Below are positions 36,219-44,813 of a stretch of 64,000 nt of DNA, piece by piece. A program made the position numbers and the translations under genes. The notes beneath the pieces were generated by a model that saw only the letters and a program-made list of their open reading frames with translations, did not search any database and was not told where the DNA came from. Every line of letters begins with the position of its first letter. The first letter of the stretch is position 1. Location of the stretch: positions 372,001 to 436,000 of the forward strand of contig NZ_CP059560.1 of NCBI RefSeq assembly GCF_017894385.1, written 5' to 3'. Origin of the DNA: Aromatoleum petrolei (lineage in GTDB: Bacteria; Pseudomonadota; Gammaproteobacteria; Burkholderiales; Rhodocyclaceae).

Positions 36219-36257
36219 CCCCCCGTGGGGGGCCTCCCCCCCTTATACGAGGGGGGT
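36219..36257. repeat. Two adjacent C-run/G-run hairpins
   Basis: CCCCCCGTGGGGGG (36219-36232) is directly followed by CCCCCCC ... GAGGGGGG (about 36235-36256). They lie in the divergent gap between the regulator start and the Rieske gene, and resemble the hairpins at 19750 and 30677. Confidence 0.4.
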
Positions 36258-36317
36258 GGCCCTTGGGCCCCCTCTCTACCATCCGTTTCAAGTCATCCCC
36301 CATGCGAGGAGAAGCGG

Positions 36318-36632
36318 ATGCAATACGTCGATGTCTGCGCAGTGGAAAACATCGCCCCGGGCGACTCGCTGGCCGTGCGTGCCGGCGGTCGCGACCTTGC
36401 GCTGTTCAATGTCGATGGCGTGGTGCATGCGATCGAAAACGCATGCCGTCATGCCGGCGCGGCACTCGCGGGCGGAAAGCTGTGCGGCCGCATTGTCGCC
36501 TGCCCGGCCCACGGATGGAAGTACGACGTCACGACGGGCGCGCTCCTCGTGGCCCCCGAGATTTCGGTACAGAAATATCCGGTCGAAATTGTCGACGGCA
36601 GGGTGCGCGTCGCGCCCGACAGCGCCGCCTGA
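36318..36632 (+). CDS. Rieske [2Fe-2S] ferredoxin
   Basis: 104 residues with GAGGAGAAG before ATG 36318. The cluster ligands are Cys43-x-His45 and Cys62-x2-His65 (CRH and CPAH). This is the stand-alone Rieske ferredoxin type (BphF/NirD-like) that passes electrons to oxygenases or other partners in the cytoplasm. It precedes the UspA-hemerythrin gene by 31 bases, and a TauD-type dioxygenase lies further downstream, although TauD enzymes do not normally need a ferredoxin. Electron partner unknown. Confidence 0.9.
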   Translation: MQYVDVCAVENIAPGDSLAVRAGGRDLALFNVDGVVHAIENACRHAGAALAGGKLCGRIVACPAHGWKYDVTTGALLVAPEISVQKYPVEIVDGRVRVAPDSAA

Positions 36633-36663
36633 GTCCCCACCCGCCCAGCCTCCAGGAGTAGCC

Positions 36664-37689
36664 ATGTATCGCCATCTGCTCGTGCCCATCGACGGTACCG
36701 ATCTCGCGACCGAAACCGTCAGCAACGCCGTCGAATTCGCCCGCAGCCTCGGTGCCCGCATCACCTTCTTCCACGCGCAGCCGAACCATGCGGCGGCGTT
36801 CGGGGGCGAATCCGAGATCGTGCGCCTGACCTCGCCGGCCGACTTCGCCTACGCCTACCAGGGGCGCGCCCGCGAACTGCTGGCGAAGGCCGAATCGGCG
36901 GCGCGGGCGCTCGGTGTGCCGTGCGATTCCTCCACCGCAGTCAGCGATTCGCCCTGGCGCGCGATCATCGCCGCGGCACAGGATTCCGGCTGCGACCTGA
37001 TCTACATGGCTTCGCACGGACGGCGCAGCAGCATCGGCATGATGCTGGGTTCGCAGACGCTGAAAGTGCTGGTGAATGCGGGCATCCCGGTGCTGGTCGC
37101 AGCGACGTCGAGCCCGCCCGCCACCTCGCAGGCGATCGGCATCATCCGCGACGAACACCGTTCGCTCGCCGCGGTGCTGCACGCCTGGCTGCACCTGCTG
37201 GAAACGGATGGCAGCCCGACCGAGGGCTCGCGCGACGAACTGATGCGCGCGATGCTTCACTACATCAAGGCCTTCCCGGTCGCGCTGCACCACCCGAAGG
37301 AAGAGGACTACCTGTTCCGCAAGCTGCGCGAACGCACCTCGCAGTGCAACGCCGAACTGGACGAACTGGAGCGCCAGCACGAGCGCGACCTGCAACTGGT
37401 GGATGCACTGGCCGAAGCGGTGGACCGCCATACGGCCGGCGAGGCAGACCTCGCGAGCGTGAAGGAAGCGGTGAGCCGCTACGCGCTCTTCATCTGGGAG
37501 CACATGGGGCGCGAGGAAGGCGTGATCCTGCCCGCCGCGCAGCGCTACCTCACTCAGGAGGACTGGGACGAGATCAACGCAGCCTTCTCCGAAAACTGCG
37601 ATCCGCGCTTCGGTCGCGACACCGACGCGGAATTCAAGCGGCTGTTCTCGCGCATCGTGAATCTCGCGCCCTCGCCCGCGAAGCAATAA
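36664..37689 (+). CDS. UspA-hemerythrin fusion protein
   Basis: 341 residues. Residues 1-147 are a universal stress protein domain (MYRHLLVPIDGTDLATETVS, DLIYMASHGRRSSIGMMLGS; the ATP-binding G-2x-G-9x-G region is near 119-130). Residues about 155-320 are a hemerythrin HHE domain with likely di-iron ligands His165, His209 or 210, Glu214, His239, His280 and Glu285. Hemerythrins bind oxygen or nitric oxide, so this protein could sense or buffer O2/NO under changing redox conditions. The two halves are in one unbroken frame. Start ATG 36664 has CCAGGAG upstream. Confidence 0.88.
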   Translation: MYRHLLVPIDGTDLATETVSNAVEFARSLGARITFFHAQPNHAAAFGGESEIVRLTSPADFAYAYQGRARELLAKAESAARALGVPCDSSTAVSDSPWRAIIAAAQDSGCDLIYMASHGRRSSIGMMLGSQTLKVLVNAGIPVLVAATSSPPATSQAIGIIRDEHRSLAAVLHAWLHLLETDGSPTEGSRDELMRAMLHYIKAFPVALHHPKEEDYLFRKLRERTSQCNAELDELERQHERDLQLVDALAEAVDRHTAGEADLASVKEAVSRYALFIWEHMGREEGVILPAAQRYLTQEDWDEINAAFSENCDPRFGRDTDAEFKRLFSRIVNLAPSPAKQ

Positions 37690-37748
37690 AGAGCTTTACT
37701 TAAAACATACCGCGGCCGCACTTCGCGCCGCAGCAAGGAGCACACAGC

Positions 37749-38729
37749 ATGGCCAATGCGATTCGAATCCACGAGACCGGCGCGCCGGAAGTGATGCGCT
37801 GGGAATCCGTCGAAGTCGGTGCCCCCGGCCCGGGCCAGGTCCGCCTGCGCCACGAGGCCGTCGGCCTGAACTTCGCCGACACCTATTTCCGCACCGGCCT
37901 GTATCCGATCCCGATGCCCAACGGCCTCGGCGTCGAGGCCGCGGGCGTGGTCGAGGCGGTCGGCGAAGGCGTGACGAACGTCACCGAAGGCGACCGCGTC
38001 ACCTACACCGGCTTCGTGAATACCCTCGGCGCCTACAGCACCGCACGCCTCATCCCCGCCGCGCCGCTGATCAAGCTGCCGGACGCGATCTCGTGCGAGA
38101 CGGCCGCGGCGATGACGATGCGCGGCCTGACCTCGGCCTACCTGATGCGCCGCATCTGGCCGCTGCAGGCGGGCGACACGATCCTGCTGCATGCGGCGGC
38201 GGGTGGCGTCGGGCTGATCGTATGCCAGTGGGCGAAGCTGCTGGGTCTCACCGTGATCGGCACGGTGTCGAGCGAGGAGAAGGCGGAGATCGTCCGTGCG
38301 CACGGCTGCGACCACGTGATTTTCTACCGTCGCGAGGACGTCGCGGCGCGGGTACGCGAAATCACCAACGGCGCCGGCGTCTCGGTGGTGTTCGACAGCG
38401 TCGGCAAGACGACCTTCGAGGGCTCGCTCGCCTCACTCAAGCGCCGTGGCCTGATGGTGTGCTTCGGCACCGCGTCCGGCCCGATCGATGCCTTCAACCC
38501 GCAACTGCTGGCGATGAAGGGTTCGCTCTACCTGACCCGCCCCGCGCTGGCCGACTACATCGCCACCCCGGAAGAACGCGACGCGCTCGCCGGCGAGCTC
38601 TTCGACCACGTCGCCGCCGGCCGCATCAGGATCGAGATCAACCAGCGCTATGCGCTGCAGGACGCCGTGCAGGCGCACCACGACATGGAAGCCGGCAGGA
38701 CGATCGGCTCGTCGATCTTCACGGTCTGA
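37749..38729 (+). CDS. Quinone oxidoreductase (zinc-free MDR family)
   Basis: 326 residues, GCAAGGAG before ATG 37749. The Rossmann motif HAAAGGVGLIVCQWAKLLG and HEAVGLNFADTYFRTGLYP at the N-terminus are typical of NADPH:quinone oxidoreductase 1 (QOR/Qor). Zinc ligands of alcohol dehydrogenases are absent. It reduces quinones or conjugated enones with NADPH. It starts a run of closely spaced plus-strand genes (TauD-type, BKACE, MFS, hydrolase). Confidence 0.9.
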   Translation: MANAIRIHETGAPEVMRWESVEVGAPGPGQVRLRHEAVGLNFADTYFRTGLYPIPMPNGLGVEAAGVVEAVGEGVTNVTEGDRVTYTGFVNTLGAYSTARLIPAAPLIKLPDAISCETAAAMTMRGLTSAYLMRRIWPLQAGDTILLHAAAGGVGLIVCQWAKLLGLTVIGTVSSEEKAEIVRAHGCDHVIFYRREDVAARVREITNGAGVSVVFDSVGKTTFEGSLASLKRRGLMVCFGTASGPIDAFNPQLLAMKGSLYLTRPALADYIATPEERDALAGELFDHVAAGRIRIEINQRYALQDAVQAHHDMEAGRTIGSSIFTV

Positions 38730-38797
38730 ACGAATACAAGAAAAGTCGTCCCGCAGAGAGATAACGAGAACCCACGGACACACAGGAGACAGGTTTC

Positions 38798-39736
38798 ATG
38801 AATCAGACGACCCAGGACAGACCCGCAGCGCCGGCCTTCGTGCGGCCAAGCGTGCTGAACAGCTCGGTCAAGTTCGAGCCGCTCACCGCCAGCATTGGCG
38901 CCGAGCTGGTCAACGTAAACCTCGGCGACGCCTCGCGCGACCCGGCGCTGTTCGCCGAGATCAAGGCCCTGCTGCTCGAATACAAGGTGCTGTTCCTGCG
39001 CGATCAGGACATCACCCGCGCCGAGCATGTCGCCTTCGCCGAGCGTTTCGGCAGGCTCGAAGACCACCCCGTGGCCGGCAGCCACCCGGAACACCCCGGC
39101 CTCGTGCAGATCTACAAGTCGCCCGACCAGCCGATGGACCGCTACGAGAACGCCTGGCACACCGACGCCACCTGGCGCGAGGCGCCGCCGATGGGCTGCG
39201 TGCTGCGCTGCGTCGAGTGCCCGCCGGTGGGCGGCGACACGATGTGGGCCAACATGGTGCTCGCCTACGAGCGCCTGCCCGAGGACATCAAGGCGAAAAT
39301 CGAGCACCTGCGCGCCCGCCACAGCATCGAGGCGAGCTTCGGCGCGGCGATGCCGATCGAGAAGCGCCTGGCGCTGAAGGCCCAGTACCCGGACCCCGAA
39401 CACCCGGTGGTGCGCCTGCATCCCGAGACCGGCGAGAAGGTGCTGTTCGTGAACGCCTTCACGACCCACTTCACCAACTTCCACACCCCGGCCAACGTGC
39501 GCTTCGGCCAGGACTACGCCCCGGGCGCGTCCGAGCTGATGCAGTACCTGGTCCGCCAGGCCTTCGTCCCCGAGTACCAGGTGCGCTGGCGCTGGAAGCC
39601 CAACAGCATGGCGATCTGGGACAACCGCAGCACCCAGCACTACGCCGTCATGGACTACGCGCCCTGCCATCGCAAGATGGAACGCGCCGGCATCATCGGC
39701 GACAAGCCCTACGGCCTCGAAGGCCCCGGCGCCTGA
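38798..39736 (+). CDS. TauD/TfdA family 2-oxoglutarate-dependent dioxygenase
   Basis: 312 residues with AGGAGAC before the ATG. The Fe(II) facial triad is visible as His121 and Asp123 (WHTDATW) with distal His281 (NRSTQHYAVMDY). The 2-oxoglutarate-binding Arg is in HRKMERAG (292 or 296). Family members hydroxylate taurine, 2,4-D, alkylsulfates or trimethylaminobutyrate. With a BKACE enzyme next to it, hydroxylation of a side chain to give a beta-hydroxy or beta-keto acid is a possible role (inference). Confidence 0.92.
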   Translation: MNQTTQDRPAAPAFVRPSVLNSSVKFEPLTASIGAELVNVNLGDASRDPALFAEIKALLLEYKVLFLRDQDITRAEHVAFAERFGRLEDHPVAGSHPEHPGLVQIYKSPDQPMDRYENAWHTDATWREAPPMGCVLRCVECPPVGGDTMWANMVLAYERLPEDIKAKIEHLRARHSIEASFGAAMPIEKRLALKAQYPDPEHPVVRLHPETGEKVLFVNAFTTHFTNFHTPANVRFGQDYAPGASELMQYLVRQAFVPEYQVRWRWKPNSMAIWDNRSTQHYAVMDYAPCHRKMERAGIIGDKPYGLEGPGA

Positions 39737-39791
39737 AGCGCGCCGACACGAATCCCCCAATCGCTACCCATCCCCGCAAGGAGCACCTGAC

Positions 39792-40850
39792 ATGAATTTC
39801 CTCGACGGATCGCTGTTCCCCGAAAACCAGCAGAAACTCGTCATCACCGCCGCGCCCTACGGCCCCGAGTGGATGCCTTCCGACTTCCCCGAAGACATTC
39901 CCGTGACGATGGAGGAACAGATCCAGAAGGCGGTCGACTGCTACAACGCCGGCGCAACGGTGCTGCACGTGCATGTGCGCGAACTCGACGGGCACGGGTC
40001 GAAGCGCCTGTCGAAATTCAATGAACTGCTCGCCGGCATCCGCGCCCGCGTGCCGGACATGATCCTGCAGGTCGGCGGCTCGATCTCCTTCGCCCCCGAG
40101 GGTGATGGCGAGGCGGCCAAGTGGCTCTCCGACGACACCCGCCACATGCTCGCCGAGCTGCAGCCGACGCCCGACCAGGTGACGATTGCGATCAACACCA
40201 ACCAGATGAACGTGGTCGAGCAGATGTGCGCCGCCGACGTCGCCGGCACTTCGCTCGGCGAGCCGGCGATGTACAAGGCCTACCGCGAGATGACGATTCC
40301 GGCCGGCCCGGAATGGGTCGAGGAGCACATCCGTCGCCTGTCGTCGAAGGGCATCCAGACGCACTTCCAGCTCGCCAACATCACGCAGCTCGAGACCGTC
40401 GAACGCATGATGCGCCGTGGCGCCTGCAACGTGCCGCTGATCCTGACCTGGGTGGCGATCGGTGGCGGTTTCGATGCGCCGAACATCTACAACCTGGCGA
40501 ACTTCGTTCGCGCCTGCCCGGACGGCGCCGTACTGACGCTGGAAACCTCCATGCTCAACGTGCTGCCGATCAACATGATGGCGATCGCGATGGGCCTGCA
40601 CGTGCGCTGCGGCATCGAGGACAACATCTGGACCCAGCGCCGCGACCGCAAGATGGGCTCCGTCGAGCAGATCGAGCAGCTCGTGCGCATCTCGCGCGAG
40701 TTCGGCCGCGACGTCGCCAATGCCAAGGAAGCGCGCGAGATCTACAAGATCGGCAAGTTCTACGAAGGCGCCGACGAGACCCTGGCGAAGAACGGCTTCG
40801 CACCCAACCGCAAGCCGGGCCAGGTCGGCTTCCTGCAGCACGCAGCATGA
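39792..40850 (+). CDS. BKACE family beta-keto acid cleavage enzyme (DUF849)
   Basis: 352 residues. ITAAPYGPEWM at the N-terminus, the Zn-binding His59-x-His61 (VLHVHVREL), VGGSISFAPEG and ANITQLETVERMMRRG follow the 3-keto-5-aminohexanoate cleavage enzyme family. These enzymes condense a beta-keto acid with acetyl-CoA to give acetoacetate and a new acyl-CoA. Known substrates include dehydrocarnitine, 3-keto-5-aminohexanoate and dicarboxylic beta-keto acids. Substrate here is open. It is 55 bases after the TauD-type gene and has GCAAGGAG before the ATG. Confidence 0.92.
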   Translation: MNFLDGSLFPENQQKLVITAAPYGPEWMPSDFPEDIPVTMEEQIQKAVDCYNAGATVLHVHVRELDGHGSKRLSKFNELLAGIRARVPDMILQVGGSISFAPEGDGEAAKWLSDDTRHMLAELQPTPDQVTIAINTNQMNVVEQMCAADVAGTSLGEPAMYKAYREMTIPAGPEWVEEHIRRLSSKGIQTHFQLANITQLETVERMMRRGACNVPLILTWVAIGGGFDAPNIYNLANFVRACPDGAVLTLETSMLNVLPINMMAIAMGLHVRCGIEDNIWTQRRDRKMGSVEQIEQLVRISREFGRDVANAKEAREIYKIGKFYEGADETLAKNGFAPNRKPGQVGFLQHAA

Positions 40851-40880
40851 TTCTCGGCACAAGGTAATACCGATGCAGTA

Positions 40881-40912
40881 CGGGCAAGGGAGCGATTTCG
40901 TCCCCTTGCCCG
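40881..40912 (+). other. Strong stem-loop between BKACE and MFS genes
   Basis: CGGGCAAGGG (40881-40890) pairs perfectly with CCCTTGCCCG (40903-40912) over a 12-base loop. It lies 30 bases after the BKACE stop and 53 bases before the MFS start. It may be an intercistronic mRNA-stability structure or a weak terminator; there is no T-run. Confidence 0.45.
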
Positions 40913-40965
40913 CATAAAGCGCCGTCCCGCGATGCCGGAACGGCCACCAATAAGAGGAGACAAGC

Positions 40966-42267
40966 TTGGCCGCGTATATTGCAGAGGCCCTGCCGGAGGC
41001 ATCGACCTCCACCCCGACCGCTCCGCGCACCTACGCCTGGATCGTGTTCGCACTGACCTTCGGACTGCTGCTGTCCGACTACATGTCGCGCCAGGTCCTG
41101 AACGCCGTGTTTCCGGTGCTGAAGGCCGAATGGACGCTCACCGACACGCAACTGGGCTCGCTCAGCAGCATCGTCGCCCTGCTCGTCGGCCTCCTGACCT
41201 TCCCGCTTTCGGTCGTCGCCGACCGCTGGGGCCGAGTGAAGAGCGTGACCCTCATGGCCACGCTGTGGAGCCTGGCCACCCTCGGCTGCGCGCTGGCCGC
41301 CAACTACAACCAGATGTTCATCGCCCGCTTCTGTGTCGGCGTCGGCGAGGCCGCCTACGGCAGCGTCGGCATCGCGCTGATCCTGAGCATTTTCCCGGCG
41401 CACCTGCGCTCGACGCTCAGCAGCGCCTTCATGGCCGGCGGCCCGGTCGGTTCCGTGGTCGGCATGGCCTTCGGTGGCATCATCGCCGCGCAGCTCGGCT
41501 GGCGCTGGGCCTTCGGTTCGATGGCGGCCTTCGGACTTGTGCTCGTCGTGCTCTACGCCCTCATCGTCCGTGAAAGCCGCCTGTGCCCGTACGGCGGAAC
41601 GCGCCGCGTCGCGCAGCGCACCGCCCGCCCCGGCCTGCGGATGATCTTTTCCGGGCTGTTCGCATCCGTGTCGGTCATCGCCGCCTACATCGGCAGCGGG
41701 CTGCAACTCTTCATCATGGCGTCGATGCTCGCATGGCTGCCGAGCTTCCTCAACCGCTATTACGACCTGCCCACCGACAAGGCCGGTGTCGGCGCCGCTG
41801 CCTTCATCCTGATCGGCGCGGTCGGCATGATCGTCTGCGGCATCGTCACCGACCGCCTCAGCCGTACCAACACGGAGCGCAAATGGACGATCGCGATGAC
41901 CTATTCGCTGACTTCGGCCGCGCTGCTGCTCCTCGCCTTCCAGTTCCCGCCCGGACCCGTGCAGCTCGTGCTCCTCGGCGCAGGCATGGCGATGGTCGCC
42001 GGCACCACCGGCCCGGCCGGCGCGATGGTCGCCAACCTGACCCCGGCCCCCATCCATGCAACCGCCTTCGCGACGCTGACGCTCGCGAACAACCTTCTGG
42101 GCCTGGCCCCCGGCCCCTTCGTCACCGGCCTCATTGCCGACCGCGTCGGCCTGATGGACGCGATGCAATTGGTGCCGCTGGTCGCCCTCGGGGCCGTCGC
42201 CGCCTTCGCCATCGGCAAGCGCCACTACGCCGAAGATCTCGCGCGCATCCAGGCGCAGCAACACTGA
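40966..42267 (+). CDS. MFS transporter, paralogue of 14957-16288
   Basis: 433 residues, 12 membrane helices. It starts at TTG 40966 with GAGGAGAC upstream. VADRWGRVKSVTLMATLWSL is the MFS loop 2-3 signature. It is similar throughout to the earlier transporter (shared SDYMSRQVLNAVFPVLKAEW). Because it follows the TauD/BKACE genes, it probably imports their substrate. The substrate itself is unknown. Confidence 0.9.
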   Translation: MAAYIAEALPEASTSTPTAPRTYAWIVFALTFGLLLSDYMSRQVLNAVFPVLKAEWTLTDTQLGSLSSIVALLVGLLTFPLSVVADRWGRVKSVTLMATLWSLATLGCALAANYNQMFIARFCVGVGEAAYGSVGIALILSIFPAHLRSTLSSAFMAGGPVGSVVGMAFGGIIAAQLGWRWAFGSMAAFGLVLVVLYALIVRESRLCPYGGTRRVAQRTARPGLRMIFSGLFASVSVIAAYIGSGLQLFIMASMLAWLPSFLNRYYDLPTDKAGVGAAAFILIGAVGMIVCGIVTDRLSRTNTERKWTIAMTYSLTSAALLLLAFQFPPGPVQLVLLGAGMAMVAGTTGPAGAMVANLTPAPIHATAFATLTLANNLLGLAPGPFVTGLIADRVGLMDAMQLVPLVALGAVAAFAIGKRHYAEDLARIQAQQH

Positions 42268-42300
42268 TTTCCCGTCTCATCCTTCGCCACGCACAAGAAC

Positions 42301-42888
42301 ATGACGACCACCCCGACCATCCTGATCGTTCCCGGCCTGCGCGACCACGTCGCCGAGCACTGGCAGACCCTCCTCGAACAGAAGCTCCTCGCCGCAGGCA
42401 AGCCGGCGCGCTCGGTCCAACCGCTGGAGCACGACAAGCTGAGCCGCGACGCCCGCGTCGCGGCGCTCGACCAGGCGCTGGCCGCCATCGACGGCCCGGT
42501 GATCCTCGTCGCGCACAGCGCCGGCGTCATGATCACCGTGCATTGGGCACAGCAGCACACCCGGACTATCCTCGGCGCCCTGCTCGCCGCGCCGGCCGAT
42601 CTAGAATCGCCCTTCCCGCCCGGCTATCCGAGCACCGAGGCGCTGCGCGACAACGGCTGGCTGCCGATTCCGCGCAGTCCCCTGCCCTTCCCGAGCATCG
42701 TCGTCGCGAGCACGAACGACCCCCTCGGCAACATCGATCGCGTGGCCGAACTCGCCGACGCCTGGGGCAGCCGGTTCGAGAACATCGGCGCCGTCGGCCA
42801 CCTCAATCCGGCTGCGGGCTTCGGCGAATGGCCGCTCGCGGAGAGCCTGATCCGGGAACTGGAAACGCAGGCGACGCACATCGCCTAG
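42301..42888 (+). CDS. RBBP9/YdeN-like serine hydrolase
   Basis: 195 residues. ILIVPGLRDHVAEHWQTLLE is the SerHydrolase family start, with nucleophile Ser73 (VAHSAG), Asp140 (STNDPLG) and His167 (VGHLNPAAG). Small alpha/beta hydrolases of this group act on esters; many have no known substrate. It starts 33 bases after the MFS stop with no clear ribosome-binding site, so translation may be coupled. It may release an acid from an ester in the same pathway. Confidence 0.87.
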   Translation: MTTTPTILIVPGLRDHVAEHWQTLLEQKLLAAGKPARSVQPLEHDKLSRDARVAALDQALAAIDGPVILVAHSAGVMITVHWAQQHTRTILGALLAAPADLESPFPPGYPSTEALRDNGWLPIPRSPLPFPSIVVASTNDPLGNIDRVAELADAWGSRFENIGAVGHLNPAAGFGEWPLAESLIRELETQATHIA

Positions 42889-42978
42889 CGGGGGCGCGCT
42901 CCTTGCTGCGAGGCAGGACAGCGCGCTGAACGGCGGGCACCTCATCGAAGGCAGCCCGCCGCGATCACTCGTGTCCCA

Positions 42979-43953
42979 TCACCGGTCCCCGGCCTTGCGC
43001 GCGTGGAAGATGAACCCGATGCTGTTCATCAGCAGCTGCGCGGCGAGGATCGAGGTCGTGCCGGTCGGATCGTAGGCCGGCGCGACTTCGACCAGATCCA
43101 TGCCGACGATGTTGCCCCGGCTGCGCTTCGCGAGCGCCTGGATGATTTCCAGCACTTCGTAGTACAGGAACCCACCGTGGCTCGGCGTGCCGGTACCCGG
43201 CGCAATCGAAGGGTCGAAGCCATCGATGTCGATCGTGATGTAGTACGACACGCCCTGCGGAATCTTCGCGAGCACGCCTTCCGTGCCCAGCCGGCGCACG
43301 TCGCGCACCGACAGGATCTGGGAACCGGCTTCGCGGGCGGCCATGTAGTCGTCGCGGTTCGACGACGAGACGTTGCGAATGCCGATCTGCGTCATGCCGA
43401 CGATGTGGTCCATCTCGGACGCGCGGCGCAGCGGGTTGCCGTGGCCGAAGCGCACGCCGTGACGCTCGTCGACGAAGTCCAGATGCGCGTCGACGTGCAG
43501 GATGTGGATCGGCCCGCGGCCTTCGAAGGCCTTGATCACCGGCGCGTGGATCGAGTGGTCACCGCCGAGCACCAGCGGCATCGCGCCCTTCTCGAGGATC
43601 TTGCGCACCGCGAGCTCGATGTTGGCGTTGCTCTTCGCCATGTCGGTGTGCACGATGTCCGCGTCGCCGACGTCGGTGATACGCACCTCGTCGCGCGTCA
43701 GGTACATCACGTCGTCCTCGAAGTCGTACGCACCCGCGTGGCCGAACGAGAACAGCGTCGAGGCCTCGCGGATGCCGCGCGGCCCGAAGCGCGCCCCCGA
43801 GCGCCATTGCGTGCCCATGTCGTTGGGCGCGCCGAGCACCGCGACGTCGGCATCGATGTTGTCCCAATCGACGCACGGGGGCGACTTCGCGAAGGTGCAG
43901 TGTCCGACGAAGGGAAGGTTGAGGCGGCCGGATTCATAAGCGTTGTTGGACAT
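42979..43953 (-). CDS. Ureohydrolase of the agmatinase/guanidinobutyrase group
   Basis: 324 residues. The Mn-binding residues are all present: His133 (GGDHS), Asp155-His157-Asp159 (VDAHLD), Asp242 and Asp244 (TIDIDGFDP). These enzymes hydrolyse a guanidino group to urea and an amine (agmatine, 4-guanidinobutyrate, 3-guanidinopropionate or guanidine itself). The exact substrate is not readable here. ATG 43953 has AGGAGAC. As the last gene of a unit with ALDH, GMC oxidoreductase and NCS1 permease, a guanidino-acid substrate fits best (inference). Confidence 0.9.
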   Translation of the reverse strand: MSNNAYESGRLNLPFVGHCTFAKSPPCVDWDNIDADVAVLGAPNDMGTQWRSGARFGPRGIREASTLFSFGHAGAYDFEDDVMYLTRDEVRITDVGDADIVHTDMAKSNANIELAVRKILEKGAMPLVLGGDHSIHAPVIKAFEGRGPIHILHVDAHLDFVDERHGVRFGHGNPLRRASEMDHIVGMTQIGIRNVSSSNRDDYMAAREAGSQILSVRDVRRLGTEGVLAKIPQGVSYYITIDIDGFDPSIAPGTGTPSHGGFLYYEVLEIIQALAKRSRGNIVGMDLVEVAPAYDPTGTTSILAAQLLMNSIGFIFHARKAGDR

Positions 43954-43978
43954 GTTCGGTCTCCTGTCGAAGCGGGGG

Positions 43979-44716
43979 TCAGAAGTTGTATTTCAGGCCG
44001 AGCACGACGGCGGCTCGCCCGAGGTTGCGCGAATCGCCGGTCATCCCGGCACCCGGGTTGTAGAAGTCGCGTTGCGCGTCGGTCGCGATCAACGAGATGC
44101 TCGGCACCAGGCCGTCGAAATCCTTGGAGAGCGTCAGCGCGACGTCCGCATAGCTCGCATCGCTCGAGAACGGTCCGCTGATGTACTGGTAACCGACGTG
44201 CGGCACGAGCGTGTAGCCGTCGCCGAGATCGAGCGTCGCGCCGAGCTCCGCGTACCAGCTCTCGCCGCTGTCGGGAATCGCCAGGAAGTTCTTGCTGACG
44301 GTCCGGCTGAATTTCAGCTTCGCGACGCCGTAGCTGAGGGCCGCGTAGAGCTCGGTGGTATCGGCACCGGGATGGAGGTTGTTGTTCGGAAAGATGTAGC
44401 GCAGGAAGCCCACGTCGTAACCGATGCCTTCGGTCAGTTCCCCGGCGTAGCCGCCGTAGAGGTCGAGCTCGTAGACGGCGTCACCGCCGGGGATGTCCTC
44501 GATCCATTGCATCGTCGATGCGAAGGCGCCCAGGTAGAGGCCGCCGTTCGTGTAGTCCGCGCCGGCCTGCAGTGCGGGATTGAAGCGGGATTGCGACAGG
44601 CCGCGGGCGCGGTACTCGCTGACGGCGGCGACGTTCAGGACGAGGTCGGCGTGCGCCTGGCCGGCGGCCAGCACGGCGCAGAAGCCCAATGCGCGGGCAA
44701 GGGTGCGGAGTTTCAT
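43979..44716 (-). CDS. TorF-type putative porin (Gcw_chp family)
   Basis: 245 residues with a signal peptide ending AHA (about 23). LNVAAVSEYRARGLSQSRFN is the signature of the TIGR02001/Gcw_chp family (SDYrfRGiSQs), and the chain ends LGLKYNF, an outer-membrane beta-signal. Beta strands alternate throughout. The family is presumed to form outer-membrane channels. It lies between the GMC oxidoreductase and ureohydrolase genes, with GAGGAA before the start, and probably lets the pathway substrate cross the outer membrane. Confidence 0.85.
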   Translation of the reverse strand: MKLRTLARALGFCAVLAAGQAHADLVLNVAAVSEYRARGLSQSRFNPALQAGADYTNGGLYLGAFASTMQWIEDIPGGDAVYELDLYGGYAGELTEGIGYDVGFLRYIFPNNNLHPGADTTELYAALSYGVAKLKFSRTVSKNFLAIPDSGESWYAELGATLDLGDGYTLVPHVGYQYISGPFSSDASYADVALTLSKDFDGLVPSISLIATDAQRDFYNPGAGMTGDSRNLGRAAVVLGLKYNF

Positions 44717-44813
44717 CGGTGAGTTCCTCGGAATTAGGGGCGTAGAGGTCCCCGGAGGGGGCGCTCGGGCCTCCTCCGCGGGTACGGCAAGGGGTGAATT
44801 CAGGGGATGCGGA

